DNA of 64,000 bases from Bacilli bacterium (GTDB taxonomy: Bacteria; Bacillota_I; Bacilli_A; RFN20; CAG-631). The stretch's first letter is position 1. Every line of letters starts with the position of its first letter. The DNA is taken from assembly GCA_900754115.1 (NCBI GenBank), contig CAAEBM010000035.1:1-64000 (forward strand), in the 5' to 3' direction. The position numbers and the translations under genes were made by a program. Of this stretch, positions 45,324 to 55,230 are shown one piece after another. The notes below the pieces were generated by a model. The model searched no databases. It was not told the origin of the DNA and saw only the letters and a list, made by a program, of their open reading frames with translations.

Positions 45324-45351
45324 ATTATACCTAAATTTTTTTTAAAATCAA
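45324..45351 (-). promoter_or_regulatory. Promoter of the TPP riboswitch-thiT unit
   Basis: On minus: TTGATT (45351-45346), 16 bp, TATAAT (45329-45324), starting a few bases before the aptamer. Confidence 0.8.
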
Positions 45352-45386
45352 TAAAAAAAACAGCAATGCTATAATCGCATTGCTGT
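45352..45386 (-). terminator. Terminator of the nine-gene glycan locus
   Basis: ACAGCAATGC pairs with GCATTGCTGT across a 7-nt loop, followed on minus by eight T. It separates the locus from the thiT promoter. Confidence 0.92.
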
Positions 45387-45397
45387 ATAAGCATTTT

Positions 45398-46516
45398 TTA
45401 AATTCCGGTAACCCCTGTGTTTTCAATTCCTTCAACAAATTTCCTTTGCGTAAAGGCATATAGAATTACTAAAGGTAAAATAGAGATGACCATCGCAGCT
45501 GCTCGCCAACCTCTGTTATTTCCTTCTGAATCGGTTCCAGATGTAGCCGTTCCTTGAGAAATGACGTAGTTAAAAGTTCCTAAGGCACTTGGCATAGATA
45601 AAAACGCTTCTTTTTTATCTCCTGTTAGTAATGTCATTTGTCCAATGACAAATGTATCATTCCAGTTCCAAACAAAGGAGAAGAGGAAGACAACTAAAAT
45701 TGTCGGAATGGACATTTTAATAATGACATGATAGAAAATTTGACGATAGTTTGCTCCATCGATTTGAGCAGCTTCATCCAAAGCTGCAGGAATCATTTTA
45801 AAGAAACTAAAGAAAATAAAGACTAAGATTGCCGAATTAACTCCTTGTCCTAAAATAGAGATTAAAATCATTGGCGTTGTTTGCAAAATATTTAAGTTAG
45901 CATTAATAAAACTTTCCATGCTTGATCCTGTGAGTCCAAAAATTTTAGCGGGTGTACTAAAGAAATTAATAATTGGATTCATCATGATTTTTCGAGGTAA
46001 AACTAAGATTTGAACAGGAACCACAAAAGAAATGATTAAACCTGCGAACCAGAATTTTTTCCATCTAAAATTAAATCTTGCAAAAGCATAACCAGCAAGT
46101 CCTGCAACTAAAGTTTGACAACATGCTGTTAAAAATGAATAAAGTACACTATTCCATAAAGTAGATTGAATGCCGTAAAGGCCTTCTTTTGCTCCTGCAA
46201 AAGTATAAATAGGACGAAATACATACATTGCAGCAGCAGCGTTTTTGTAATTTGATAATGTAAGATTTCTTGGCAACCAAACAATATCAGGATTCATCAA
46301 ATCGGTTTCGCTTTTAAAAGAGTCAACTACCATTTTTAAAATAGGATACATGAAAACATAACTAAAACAAATTAATAAGGCATAAACGATAATCATCGGA
46401 ATGACCTTTTTTAGAATTTTCATTGTTTTGTCATATTTTTTCAAAAATGCTGTAGAAGTAAAGAAGGCTTTGATTTTTGTGAAAAATAATTTAATTGAAT
46501 GACTAATTTTCTCCAT
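45398..46516 (-). CDS. Carbohydrate ABC transporter permease (MalG type), second pair
   Basis: 372 aa, longer than usual (about 280) because of an N-terminal lead of about 35 charged residues and a periplasmic-side insertion after the first helix (around NYKNAAAAMYVFRPIYTFAG). The EAA loop that docks the ATPase reads LDEAAQIDGANYRQIFYHVI, and the family end is KFVEGIENTGVTG. It follows the coiled-coil permease by 3 nt and is the last gene of the locus. Confidence 0.9.
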   Translation of the reverse strand: MEKISHSIKLFFTKIKAFFTSTAFLKKYDKTMKILKKVIPMIIVYALLICFSYVFMYPILKMVVDSFKSETDLMNPDIVWLPRNLTLSNYKNAAAAMYVFRPIYTFAGAKEGLYGIQSTLWNSVLYSFLTACCQTLVAGLAGYAFARFNFRWKKFWFAGLIISFVVPVQILVLPRKIMMNPIINFFSTPAKIFGLTGSSMESFINANLNILQTTPMILISILGQGVNSAILVFIFFSFFKMIPAALDEAAQIDGANYRQIFYHVIIKMSIPTILVVFLFSFVWNWNDTFVIGQMTLLTGDKKEAFLSMPSALGTFNYVISQGTATSGTDSEGNNRGWRAAAMVISILPLVILYAFTQRKFVEGIENTGVTGI

Positions 46517-46519
46517 AAC

Positions 46520-49486
46520 CTATTCCCCCTTTTCCTCTTGACGTTTTTTTGCTTTTAATTGCCGCGTATGATGCAATTTAACGATAGGAGAAGTAACTTT
46601 TGCCCATCCTCGTTTTAAGGCATCAACATGGAAGAAAGCATGCAATTTTGCTTTCCGTTGAACTTTCTTTGCTTTAATTCTTTCGACTTCTTCATAACTC
46701 TTTTGTTTTTCAACAAATTCTTTTTCTCTAAAGAGTAAGAAGACTATGCCGACAAAGATTAAAACAATTAACGTTTGCATCCATGCCATTGCAGCAGCTA
46801 ATCCATAATTACTTCCACTTGACATTAATTCTACAATTCCAGGATTTGCAGAATCTCCACTACTCTTAATTGGATTAATCCAAGTGATGTCAATGGTTGC
46901 AATTTGTACAATTGTAAATAGACAAGAAATTAAAATAACTGATTTAATCAATGGGAAAGTAACGGTCCATAACGCTTGCCATTTGTTTGCTCCATCAATT
47001 TCTGCTGCTTCATATAAAGAACGGTCAATTTTTTGTAAACCACTGATAAATAATACAATAGGAACCCCTGTCATCCATAAAATAATGATAAAGTTTTGGA
47101 AGACAAAGTTTGCATACTCTACTGCTTGTTCTGATATTGATTCTAAAATCGTAGCAATAAAGGTACCATCAATGGTTAAGATAATCGTGCTCTGATCTCC
47201 TCCATTTCCATTTAACATGGAAAGTAAAGGGCCAGAAATAATAATAACAGGCAAGAAATAAATAATTCTAAAGAATGTTCTTCCGACAATTTTTGTATTT
47301 AATAACATCGCTAAAACAAAAGCAATAAATACAACAATCGGTAAAAAGAATGCCATACTGAGTAAGAATGTTGGTAATTTTTCATACAAGAAACTCGTAT
47401 TACTAAAAATTAAACTTGAATAATTATCAAATCCAACCCAGTTAGGGAATAATTTCCCATTTTCATAGAACAAAGGATCATAACCCATATTATATCCAAT
47501 ATTACTAAAACTGAGAAAAACAGTATAAATTAAAGGATAAAGAGTTAAAATGACAAAGCCAATTGCCCAAACCGATAAGAAAATATAACCTAAAATATTT
47601 TCTCGACGAGCTTTGGTCATATTTTTCCGATATTTATTTAACCGTAATTGCTTGTCTAAATCTTTTTGGAAATTCTTCCGTTCAATTTCATCATTGTTTT
47701 GAATGTTTTTCAATTCATTTTCATAAATTTTTTGTAATACAATGGTTTTTGGCTGATTCAAGGATAAGATTGCAATTTCTTTTTCTTGTTTAATTTGCTT
47801 TAAGGCATTGCGATATTCTTTTGCAGCCTTTTTATATTTCGCTTTATCTCCTTCCTTAATTTCTTTTTTATAAACTTGAAGGGTTTCACGAATTTCATTT
47901 TTTTCATAAGTTGAATCAGCATTTTTTAATTTTGTTTTGGCTTCTTTTTTCTTTTGACGATAATTTTTTACTCGTTCTAACCGAGCCAATTTAATGTCTT
48001 TTTTATTTTGAAGATAAACTTGTTTTTCTTGTCGTGCTTTTTCTAAATAAAAATAATGAGTTAAAGATAATAAAGCAGTATCTCTTTGATTTTTTAAATC
48101 AGCAACTTTGGCATTAAATTCTTGCTTGAGTTGTAAAAATTTATTTTTATATTCTTGTTGAATTGATTCGCTTTTTTCCTTTGAAGATTTTTCTTGTTTT
48201 TCTGATTTTAATGATTGAGATTCACTTTGATAACTTTTTTTCGCTTCTTGTAATTGCGTTTTAAAATTAGATAAAATTTCTTTTTCTTTTGATTTTTCAT
48301 CCACTGGTTGAAAAAACGTTTTTAAAGTTTCATTAATTTTATCAATTTGGGCATCGTAAGTTTTTTCTCGTTCTTTTTTATATAAATCAAAAGGAACAAA
48401 ACCTTTTTTTCCATAAGCATTGATAATTTCAATTAAAGAATTGAAAACTTCATCGGAATCTTTTGCAAAACATCCATTAATTTTGTGCAAAACTTCTGAT
48501 TCTTCAGCTGTTACATTTTCTAAACTAGAAAAATCAACTCGTTCTACAAATTCTTTGTTGTTTTGTTTTCTTTGTTCTTCAATCGAATTTTCAATGGATT
48601 TTATTTCTTGATTTAATTTTTCAATTTCTGCTTCAAAATCTTGAATTTGTTTTTTATACACTTCTTTTTGTGCTTCACAAGCTTTAAAAGTTTCCTCCAC
48701 TGGTAATTTTTCACGAAGTTGAACTTTTAACACCTTATAATCCACATCGTTATCAATACTTTTACGATGAAGAGCAAGTAAATCTCTTGCTTTTTGATCT
48801 CGAACTTTTGCAATTTCTGTGATTTTTGATTTTTCATCAGTAAAAGCAATCTTTTTAAAATTTTCTTTTACTAATAAATCTACTTTTTCAAATAAAGAAT
48901 TGGTTGTCTTTTTATTTTCATCACATATTTTTTCAAAATCTTCGACGATTTTTTCATAAAAGGAAGCGTAATTTTCAACGAGTAAATCTTCTTTATTTTC
49001 TTGTTGAAGTAATTCTAAAGCCACTTTTTCAATATCTAAACGATGTTGATAGTCTCTTTTTTCTTGCTCTTCATACTTTTCTTTTTCATAAAAAGATTTT
49101 GCTAATTGATTATCTACATTTACGCTATTGTACCGCCGTAAAATAATTTCTTGCATAATCGTTTCACGGCTGACATCATGGCGATGAATCTTATTATGTT
49201 CATGTTTGAACTCTAATTCTTCTTTTGCATTTTTTGCACATACATAGGCATATAATTTAGGATTTTGATTAAAATATGCCATTAAATCTTCTTGTAAATG
49301 CTTTAAGCGAAGTTCAACCAATGTATTTTCATAATCTTCAACCGAAGTGGTCAAGTGAACGGCATTTGATTTTCTTTTCTTAATATATTTTTGACGAACT
49401 TTTTCAAATTCCCGTTCAGCTTCTTCTTTAGCAAATTTTAGAGTACTTTGCGCAACGACACTTAATTCTTCTTCTTTCCATTCCAT
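46520..49486 (-). CDS. ABC sugar permease (MalF type) fused to a 620-residue coiled coil
   Basis: 988 aa. Residues 1 to about 622 are charged, heptad-like coiled coil (for example LKQEFNAKVADLKNQRDTAL) with no signal peptide. From about 631 a normal MalF-type permease begins (ILGYIFLSVWAIGFVILTLY), with the EAA loop YEAAEIDGANKWQALWTVTF at about 825-844 and a basic C-terminal tail. The permease N terminus faces the cytoplasm, so the coil should project inside the cell, next to the ATPase side. GAGGAGGGG precedes the ATG. I know of no standard importer with such an extension. No frameshift or stop separates the two parts. Confidence 0.9.
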   Translation of the reverse strand: MEWKEEELSVVAQSTLKFAKEEAEREFEKVRQKYIKKRKSNAVHLTTSVEDYENTLVELRLKHLQEDLMAYFNQNPKLYAYVCAKNAKEELEFKHEHNKIHRHDVSRETIMQEIILRRYNSVNVDNQLAKSFYEKEKYEEQEKRDYQHRLDIEKVALELLQQENKEDLLVENYASFYEKIVEDFEKICDENKKTTNSLFEKVDLLVKENFKKIAFTDEKSKITEIAKVRDQKARDLLALHRKSIDNDVDYKVLKVQLREKLPVEETFKACEAQKEVYKKQIQDFEAEIEKLNQEIKSIENSIEEQRKQNNKEFVERVDFSSLENVTAEESEVLHKINGCFAKDSDEVFNSLIEIINAYGKKGFVPFDLYKKEREKTYDAQIDKINETLKTFFQPVDEKSKEKEILSNFKTQLQEAKKSYQSESQSLKSEKQEKSSKEKSESIQQEYKNKFLQLKQEFNAKVADLKNQRDTALLSLTHYFYLEKARQEKQVYLQNKKDIKLARLERVKNYRQKKKEAKTKLKNADSTYEKNEIRETLQVYKKEIKEGDKAKYKKAAKEYRNALKQIKQEKEIAILSLNQPKTIVLQKIYENELKNIQNNDEIERKNFQKDLDKQLRLNKYRKNMTKARRENILGYIFLSVWAIGFVILTLYPLIYTVFLSFSNIGYNMGYDPLFYENGKLFPNWVGFDNYSSLIFSNTSFLYEKLPTFLLSMAFFLPIVVFIAFVLAMLLNTKIVGRTFFRIIYFLPVIIISGPLLSMLNGNGGDQSTIILTIDGTFIATILESISEQAVEYANFVFQNFIIILWMTGVPIVLFISGLQKIDRSLYEAAEIDGANKWQALWTVTFPLIKSVILISCLFTIVQIATIDITWINPIKSSGDSANPGIVELMSSGSNYGLAAAMAWMQTLIVLIFVGIVFLLFREKEFVEKQKSYEEVERIKAKKVQRKAKLHAFFHVDALKRGWAKVTSPIVKLHHTRQLKAKKRQEEKGE

Positions 49487-49501
49487 CCTTGCACCCCTCC
49501 T

Positions 49502-52045
49502 CTAAAGAATTTTTGCTGATAATGGTTCAATGGTTTGTCCATTATAAGTGACAGCATATTCAGCATAATTAATTGCAATGACCACTTTTTCTTCTTCTAC
49601 AATTTCTCCATTAACAAATGGAGCATACGTATTGATATATAAACCAATATTATCATTATTTGTTCCAATTGCGACAACTTCGCGATCGACCATCGTTTTT
49701 CCTTGAATTTTTTCTAAAAATGGTAACACGTAGTCACATACTTCAATAATTGTTGGCTTATACTTTTCATAACTAGTTGAATAGTAATCTCTTGAATTCG
49801 TATACATTAAATCTTCTAATGCTTGTTCTGTTAAGATAAAGGAAGGATTCAAATGATATTCAATCATTTTTAGTTGTGCTGTTCGATCAAAGAAAGAGAA
49901 ATTAGAATAACTAGCATATAAATTGACTAATCCTCCTAAAACAATTTCTAAGAAAGGAACTGAATCCGTTTCTGCAATATATTGAGAATTATAAACAGGT
50001 AAATCATAATAATTCGTTAAATTTTGCCATAAATAAGCATTCGGACTATCTGCTCCTAACTCTACTATCGTGCTGGCTTTTTTCGTACCATTGATGATAA
50101 TATTTTTAGAATCTTCATAATTAAGAGATTTTCCATAATCAGGAGCTAAGATGTTGGACACTCCATTTATTGTTATCCCAACATTTCCTAATTTTGAGAC
50201 TTCTTTAGCTTGATTATTTAACCAAGTCATCGCCATATTCGGATTTGCATAGTGCCACCAAAGAACTGGTTTATTAGAATCGTTAAGAATATAAGTGCCA
50301 TAGTCTCTACTCAACGCTTTTACTGCATATCCCCCAATGTTTGGCATTTGGTCACTATTAATGAGCCCATAATCTTGTTGGAAACTGACATCATAACCAT
50401 ATTGAGCGGCTTTTTTTACTAAAGAAGTAAATCCACTTTTTCCGCCTGCTCCAGAACTATAGTTGGCTTTCCCTGGATGGGCCATAGCCACTCCTTTGTT
50501 TTGCCATCCTAATAAAGAAGAGGTAATGTAATCAATGCCACTTTGATTTAGTTCATCAAAAATATTTTCAATACCATCTGTCGTCGTACCGATGACATCA
50601 TCATATCCAATAATCGCTTTTTTAGCATCACTGACAATAAAATCTAATTTTACCCCATTTTTTAATTCAACATTGGGTAAAATTAATTGATTGCTCACTA
50701 AATAGTCGCGGTAAGATAAAGCCATTCCAATATAGTTAGCTGGAAGACTATCCATTGTTCCATCTCCATATAAGAAATCGTATCTTAATCCAATATCGTA
50801 ACTATAAACTTCATCGCCTTCTAAATACATAATTGTTCCTGTGCTTGACCCAAAATTATATTTATAAGTTCGATTGAGTTCAAATCGAGGTTTAGTTTGT
50901 GTATAAGCAAAACTAGATTGCTTATCACTTCTTCCTCTAAAGACTAATCCAAAATATTCACTTCCTGAGGTAGCATAGGCAACAAAAGCATCTTGTTCGT
51001 CACCATAAGAAACACCCCATACAGGCATCATTATTTTTTTCGTTTCTACGTAAGTTGGTTCATATACTATATTTCCGGAAGCAAATTCAGCATCAGTATA
51101 GTTTTGCCGATAAGGATCTCCATAAACATCAAAATAAATCTCTTTATTATTCATTTCCCGATTCGTATCATAACGAATTAAAGCACCAGAACCATCAGGA
51201 ATAAAGACGTATCCTGGTAAATCAGTTTGAGGATTTTTAGTAATGGATGAAGGATCAAATGTACAAGAGCCATATCCATCTTCATCGACATTTTCTAACG
51301 TACAAGTCAACATATTTCCACCTGATTGGCCAAAGCAAGGTAAAGGATAAATTGCTTCTAAAGCATATTTTCCACTACCACTGATATCTTCTTCTAAAAT
51401 GTCTAAATTAAATCCTTTTTCATCAAACGTAAACCGCATATTAATATTGATTGTTTTTGTTTCTCTATCAATACTTGTTTCATAGGTAATTTTAAACATC
51501 CAATAATTTGCATGTGTTTGATGGCGTACAAATTGTGTAGAAACAATATCATTTTGAATTTCTACATTGTTTTTAGTTTGTGTAGCAGAAGTCGTTTTAT
51601 TAAAGTAAGTAAATCCTAATATTTGATTGATTTGTGCATAAGCACTTTGGTTATCATTTCCATTTCGGTTAGGTCCTGCATCAATCGTGCATGCAAAATA
51701 TTCAGGAGTGTTTGCTTTAATATGACTACATTTACTTTCCATTTCAGCTTTTGTTGAATTTCCAGCACCTGTTGACCACACAAAGCCCGTTTGTTTGTTG
51801 CGCATTCTTAAAATATTTTTAGAAGTGTTATAAAAGTATTCAAAATTTCTATTTTCATAGATTTTAACATATCCATCTTCAGTTGAAACTCCACTTACTG
51901 GAACATTATATTCTTCAGCAGGGAATTGTTCATTTCGGTTTGTATCATCTAAAGCTTGAACTTCTTTTCCAAAAAATGTCGCTCCAGTTAAAACCAAAAA
52001 ACTCATTAATAATAGTTTCCCGTATTTTTTAATACCAGCCAGCAC
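49502..52045 (-). CDS. Secreted DUF5696 protein
   Basis: 847 aa. Signal peptide of about 32 residues ending near KEVQA-LDD, no lipobox. The mature protein matches DUF5696, whose members sit beside carbohydrate ABC importers in Bacillota; function unknown. The N-terminal third is beta-rich (GYVKIYENRNFEYFYN), and the middle and C-terminal parts suggest a larger alpha/beta domain with many aromatic residues, as in sugar-active proteins. It starts at GTG 52045 after a strong AAGGAGGTGA, overlapping the upstream gene by 17 nt. Confidence 0.82.
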   Translation of the reverse strand: MLAGIKKYGKLLLMSFLVLTGATFFGKEVQALDDTNRNEQFPAEEYNVPVSGVSTEDGYVKIYENRNFEYFYNTSKNILRMRNKQTGFVWSTGAGNSTKAEMESKCSHIKANTPEYFACTIDAGPNRNGNDNQSAYAQINQILGFTYFNKTTSATQTKNNVEIQNDIVSTQFVRHQTHANYWMFKITYETSIDRETKTININMRFTFDEKGFNLDILEEDISGSGKYALEAIYPLPCFGQSGGNMLTCTLENVDEDGYGSCTFDPSSITKNPQTDLPGYVFIPDGSGALIRYDTNREMNNKEIYFDVYGDPYRQNYTDAEFASGNIVYEPTYVETKKIMMPVWGVSYGDEQDAFVAYATSGSEYFGLVFRGRSDKQSSFAYTQTKPRFELNRTYKYNFGSSTGTIMYLEGDEVYSYDIGLRYDFLYGDGTMDSLPANYIGMALSYRDYLVSNQLILPNVELKNGVKLDFIVSDAKKAIIGYDDVIGTTTDGIENIFDELNQSGIDYITSSLLGWQNKGVAMAHPGKANYSSGAGGKSGFTSLVKKAAQYGYDVSFQQDYGLINSDQMPNIGGYAVKALSRDYGTYILNDSNKPVLWWHYANPNMAMTWLNNQAKEVSKLGNVGITINGVSNILAPDYGKSLNYEDSKNIIINGTKKASTIVELGADSPNAYLWQNLTNYYDLPVYNSQYIAETDSVPFLEIVLGGLVNLYASYSNFSFFDRTAQLKMIEYHLNPSFILTEQALEDLMYTNSRDYYSTSYEKYKPTIIEVCDYVLPFLEKIQGKTMVDREVVAIGTNNDNIGLYINTYAPFVNGEIVEEEKVVIAINYAEYAVTYNGQTIEPLSAKIL

Positions 52046-54344
52046 GTAGTTTCACCTCCTTGATAATACTATCAATCAAGCTCGACACTTGATCAAACAT
52101 TAATAACACTGTTAAACATACAATAACAAATAAAATCATAAAGATTAATGTCAAAATGACATTCCAGAAAGTTTGTTTAAAGGTATAATTATGTGTTTCC
52201 AAAATACCGACAATGATATAAAAGATAGATCCCCAAAGTGCTAATTGGAATAATAAATCCATAATCACTTGTTCGGTTAAAGTTAAAATATAAGATAATC
52301 CAACAGCAATTGGCAAACAAATAATTAATGGTAACAAACTATATCCTGTAAACTTATAAATGTTTTTAAATGTCCCTTCTCCGTTTTTAATAGCCGATAC
52401 GAGATAGTTACATAAAACAAAGATAAATAAGACAAAGACATATCCTAAAATAACAATTGAAGCATCCAACGTATTTTCATTAAAGTATTGGAAAGGTAAA
52501 GCTTTTCCATACATGTACCAAACAAAAATGACTAATCCTAGTAGATAATAAATCGTAGCCCCTAAAACCGAGCCTCTGCGATTGGTTTTAATTTCATAAA
52601 ACGTATCGACTGGATGACGAATCACTCTAAATCCAACTAATAAATCTTTAACAAATCGTTTTTCTTTAACTTTTTTGGCTTTTGCTTTAAAGTGAACCAT
52701 TGCAGGAACGGTTTTAAACAAATAGTATAAGAGAACTAAAATTGCAATAATAGATACACTGATGACAATCACAATCGGTAAATTGTCTTGTAACCAAGTA
52801 TTTCTGATTTCCCAAAAAGCTTCTGAATATAACGATCTATTTTTAGAAATTGAGAAATATCGAGCAGCTTCTTCAAAATTCAAATCATAATAATAAGCTT
52901 TCCCTAATCCATCATTTGCAAAAACTGATAGTTCATCATATTGTAAAACTTCTTCCCACGCTTGTCTAGATGCTTCATATTCATGATTTTCAAAACTTAT
53001 TAAAGCATTAAAAATTGCTTTTGAATAATTCGTAGGGTTAAAAGATTGTAATAGATTTTTTTCTTGGTCAATTGCCCAAATGCGATAAGATGAATCCACA
53101 CCTATAGCAATTAAATTGGAAAAGAATCCGACAATATCAGGTTGATTGGTTCCTGACGAACCAAAAAGATAAATTGCTTCTCCTTGAGGTCCTAATACAA
53201 CGATTACTCCGCTTTGATCACTCATGAATGCGATTTTATCTTTGGTAACGACAACATCTGTATATTCAACATACATATTACTTGAAATACTGTAGATGGT
53301 AGATCCATCTGTCTTGTGTTTTGTCATACTAGGGTAAGACATATCATTTTTCATTGAATCGGCTTGTTGTGTCATTGAATATACTATATTTTGATCATCA
53401 ATAAAGACATTGGTAAATCCTGAAGGAACAGGAATGTCAATTTGTTCCAATTGTTCTTCTGTTCCGAATGTTTTTACTAAATAATATAACAAACTATATC
53501 GTACATTGTTTACTGCAAAGAAACTGATAAATTCACTAAATACTTTTTGACCACTAATTGTGCTACTTGAATTCAAATAGGAATTAGAAAGAAGAATCAT
53601 TCCTGAACTAGTTGCTGGTGAAGCAACATATATTTTTCCTTCTTGATCCACTGCAATTTTTTGAGGGTCAAATTTTGTTAAATCATCATCTCCAAAAGAA
53701 GGAGAACGTTCAATTTCTCGATTTTGATTTCCTTTGAAAACCATGGGTTCTGTAACAATTTTATATTGTGCAAGATTGTCTAATAAAGCGACATAAATAA
53801 AACCAGTGAAAGTGTAAGAACGTGTCGCATTATTTCCATTTTCATCAACATAAGATTCTACATATTGTTGATCCGTATGCGTTGCTTTTGCATCAGCAAT
53901 GTATAAATATTTGGTTCCATTGATTTCTTGAATCCATAAACCTGTTGGTGTATTTAAGTAATCAAATCCTAAAGGAATGGTTTCAACTGAAGATTGTAAA
54001 TTTTCAGCCGTCAAATCAACTTTTAACAAGAAGGAATTCGCTCCATCAGAATTTAAAATATAGGCGTATTCTACTTCTTTTCCATTTTCAGTAACCGTAT
54101 CAATATAAATATCTTGTGGATTTTTTAAGCCAATCGTATCATACGTTGAAGCTGGCTCATATGCATCTGGAGCATTAATCAAAAAGCCATCAGCATTCAC
54201 GGTTTGTGTATAAAACGTTGCGGTTGAAGCTTGTACAGGTTTTACATCGGCAAAAGAATTCGTTGTACTACTTCCTAAAACACCACTTGCAGCAAGTATT
54301 AATGCGATGCCAAGTAAGGCAAATAATTTTTTGACTCTTCTCAT
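52029..54344 (-). CDS. Secreted beta-propeller/TPR/Yip1 membrane protein
   Basis: 771 aa with a multi-part layout. A signal peptide (FALLGIALILAASGVLG) is followed by NHL-like propeller repeats at about 60-440 (GLKNPQDIYIDTV, DPQKIAVDQEGKIYVA). A TPR-like pair lies at about 450-515 (YEASRQAWEEVLQYDE, LNFEEAARYFSISKN). A first membrane helix near 525 leads to a cytoplasmic linker, and a Yip1-type domain with about five helices ends the protein. The start ATG overlaps the upstream permease stop by one base (TAATG). It probably senses or holds glycan outside and touches the transporter in the membrane. Confidence 0.82.
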   Translation of the reverse strand: MRRVKKLFALLGIALILAASGVLGSSTTNSFADVKPVQASTATFYTQTVNADGFLINAPDAYEPASTYDTIGLKNPQDIYIDTVTENGKEVEYAYILNSDGANSFLLKVDLTAENLQSSVETIPLGFDYLNTPTGLWIQEINGTKYLYIADAKATHTDQQYVESYVDENGNNATRSYTFTGFIYVALLDNLAQYKIVTEPMVFKGNQNREIERSPSFGDDDLTKFDPQKIAVDQEGKIYVASPATSSGMILLSNSYLNSSSTISGQKVFSEFISFFAVNNVRYSLLYYLVKTFGTEEQLEQIDIPVPSGFTNVFIDDQNIVYSMTQQADSMKNDMSYPSMTKHKTDGSTIYSISSNMYVEYTDVVVTKDKIAFMSDQSGVIVVLGPQGEAIYLFGSSGTNQPDIVGFFSNLIAIGVDSSYRIWAIDQEKNLLQSFNPTNYSKAIFNALISFENHEYEASRQAWEEVLQYDELSVFANDGLGKAYYYDLNFEEAARYFSISKNRSLYSEAFWEIRNTWLQDNLPIVIVISVSIIAILVLLYYLFKTVPAMVHFKAKAKKVKEKRFVKDLLVGFRVIRHPVDTFYEIKTNRRGSVLGATIYYLLGLVIFVWYMYGKALPFQYFNENTLDASIVILGYVFVLFIFVLCNYLVSAIKNGEGTFKNIYKFTGYSLLPLIICLPIAVGLSYILTLTEQVIMDLLFQLALWGSIFYIIVGILETHNYTFKQTFWNVILTLIFMILFVIVCLTVLLMFDQVSSLIDSIIKEVKLRAGWY

Positions 54345-55213
54345 TATTTGATACCTGATTTCGCCATTGTATTCATTACTCTTGATTGCATGACAATAAA
54401 GATAATGAGATTAGGAACGAAAGTGATGAGAGAAGATGCTGCGGCAACTCCCGTCGCTTTAATTCCTGCCGATGCTTGTAAAAGACCTAGATAATAAGGT
54501 AAAGTTTTTAAACTTTCACTTGTTAAATAAATTAAACTAGCTCCTCCTGAATTCCAAATATTTTGGAAAGCTAAAATTGCAATGGTTGCAACCGCTGGTT
54601 TAACAAGAGGAATGACAAACTTTCTAATAATTTGTAAATCATTTGCCCCATCTAATTTGGCCGATTCCAAAATTTCTTTAGGAACCCCATCATCAATATA
54701 TTGTTTCATTAAAAACAAATAAACAGGGACTGCTAAAGAGGGAACAATATGAACCCAAAAGTTGTCGATTAATCCTAAATAAGAAATAATTAAATAGTTT
54801 GGAACAGCTACAGCAACGGCTACAAACATTAAAGCTAATTGGTTGATTTTAAACAATGTATTTTTAAATTTAAATTGTTTTTTAGAAATTGCATATGCTG
54901 CCAAAACTGTAATAATTAAAACACCAAAAACATAAATCACTGAAATAATGATAGAGTTTAATACATACCGGCTCCATGGAAGACCTGTTGTTCTTGCTAA
55001 TCTTCCTAATTCTGTGAAATTTGATAAAGTCGGATTTTTCACAAATAATTGAGGTGGGAAGTAAAACAATTCATCCAATGGTTTAAAAGCTTGGTTAATA
55101 ATATAAATAATGGGCAAAATCATCACTGCACAGATTAAAAGTAGGATGATTAAGAATTTAATTTGACTTGCTTGAAACCGTTTAGGATTCAATTGGGTAA
55201 CTTGAAATGCCAT
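54344..55213 (-). CDS. Carbohydrate ABC permease (MalG type), first pair
   Basis: 289 aa, six helices. The EAA loop is ILESAKLDGANDLQIIRKFV, and the end is VMNTMAKSGIK. I chose ATG 55213 because AAGGAGGG (55223-55230) is 9 nt away; an ATG at 55222 abuts the site. It is 17 nt downstream of its MalF partner and coupled to the Yip1 gene. Confidence 0.92.
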   Translation of the reverse strand: MAFQVTQLNPKRFQASQIKFLIILLLICAVMILPIIYIINQAFKPLDELFYFPPQLFVKNPTLSNFTELGRLARTTGLPWSRYVLNSIIISVIYVFGVLIITVLAAYAISKKQFKFKNTLFKINQLALMFVAVAVAVPNYLIISYLGLIDNFWVHIVPSLAVPVYLFLMKQYIDDGVPKEILESAKLDGANDLQIIRKFVIPLVKPAVATIAILAFQNIWNSGGASLIYLTSESLKTLPYYLGLLQASAGIKATGVAAASSLITFVPNLIIFIVMQSRVMNTMAKSGIK

Positions 55214-55230
55214 AAATTTCATCCCTCCTT

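Noticed and set aside
47563..49146. Open frames antisense to the coiled-coil region
   Set aside because: They have no ribosome sites and mirror the Lys/Glu-rich codons of the coil.
49502..52045. DUF5696 protein as a glycoside hydrolase
   Set aside because: Its aromatic, alpha/beta character is suggestive, but no catalytic motif could be identified by eye.
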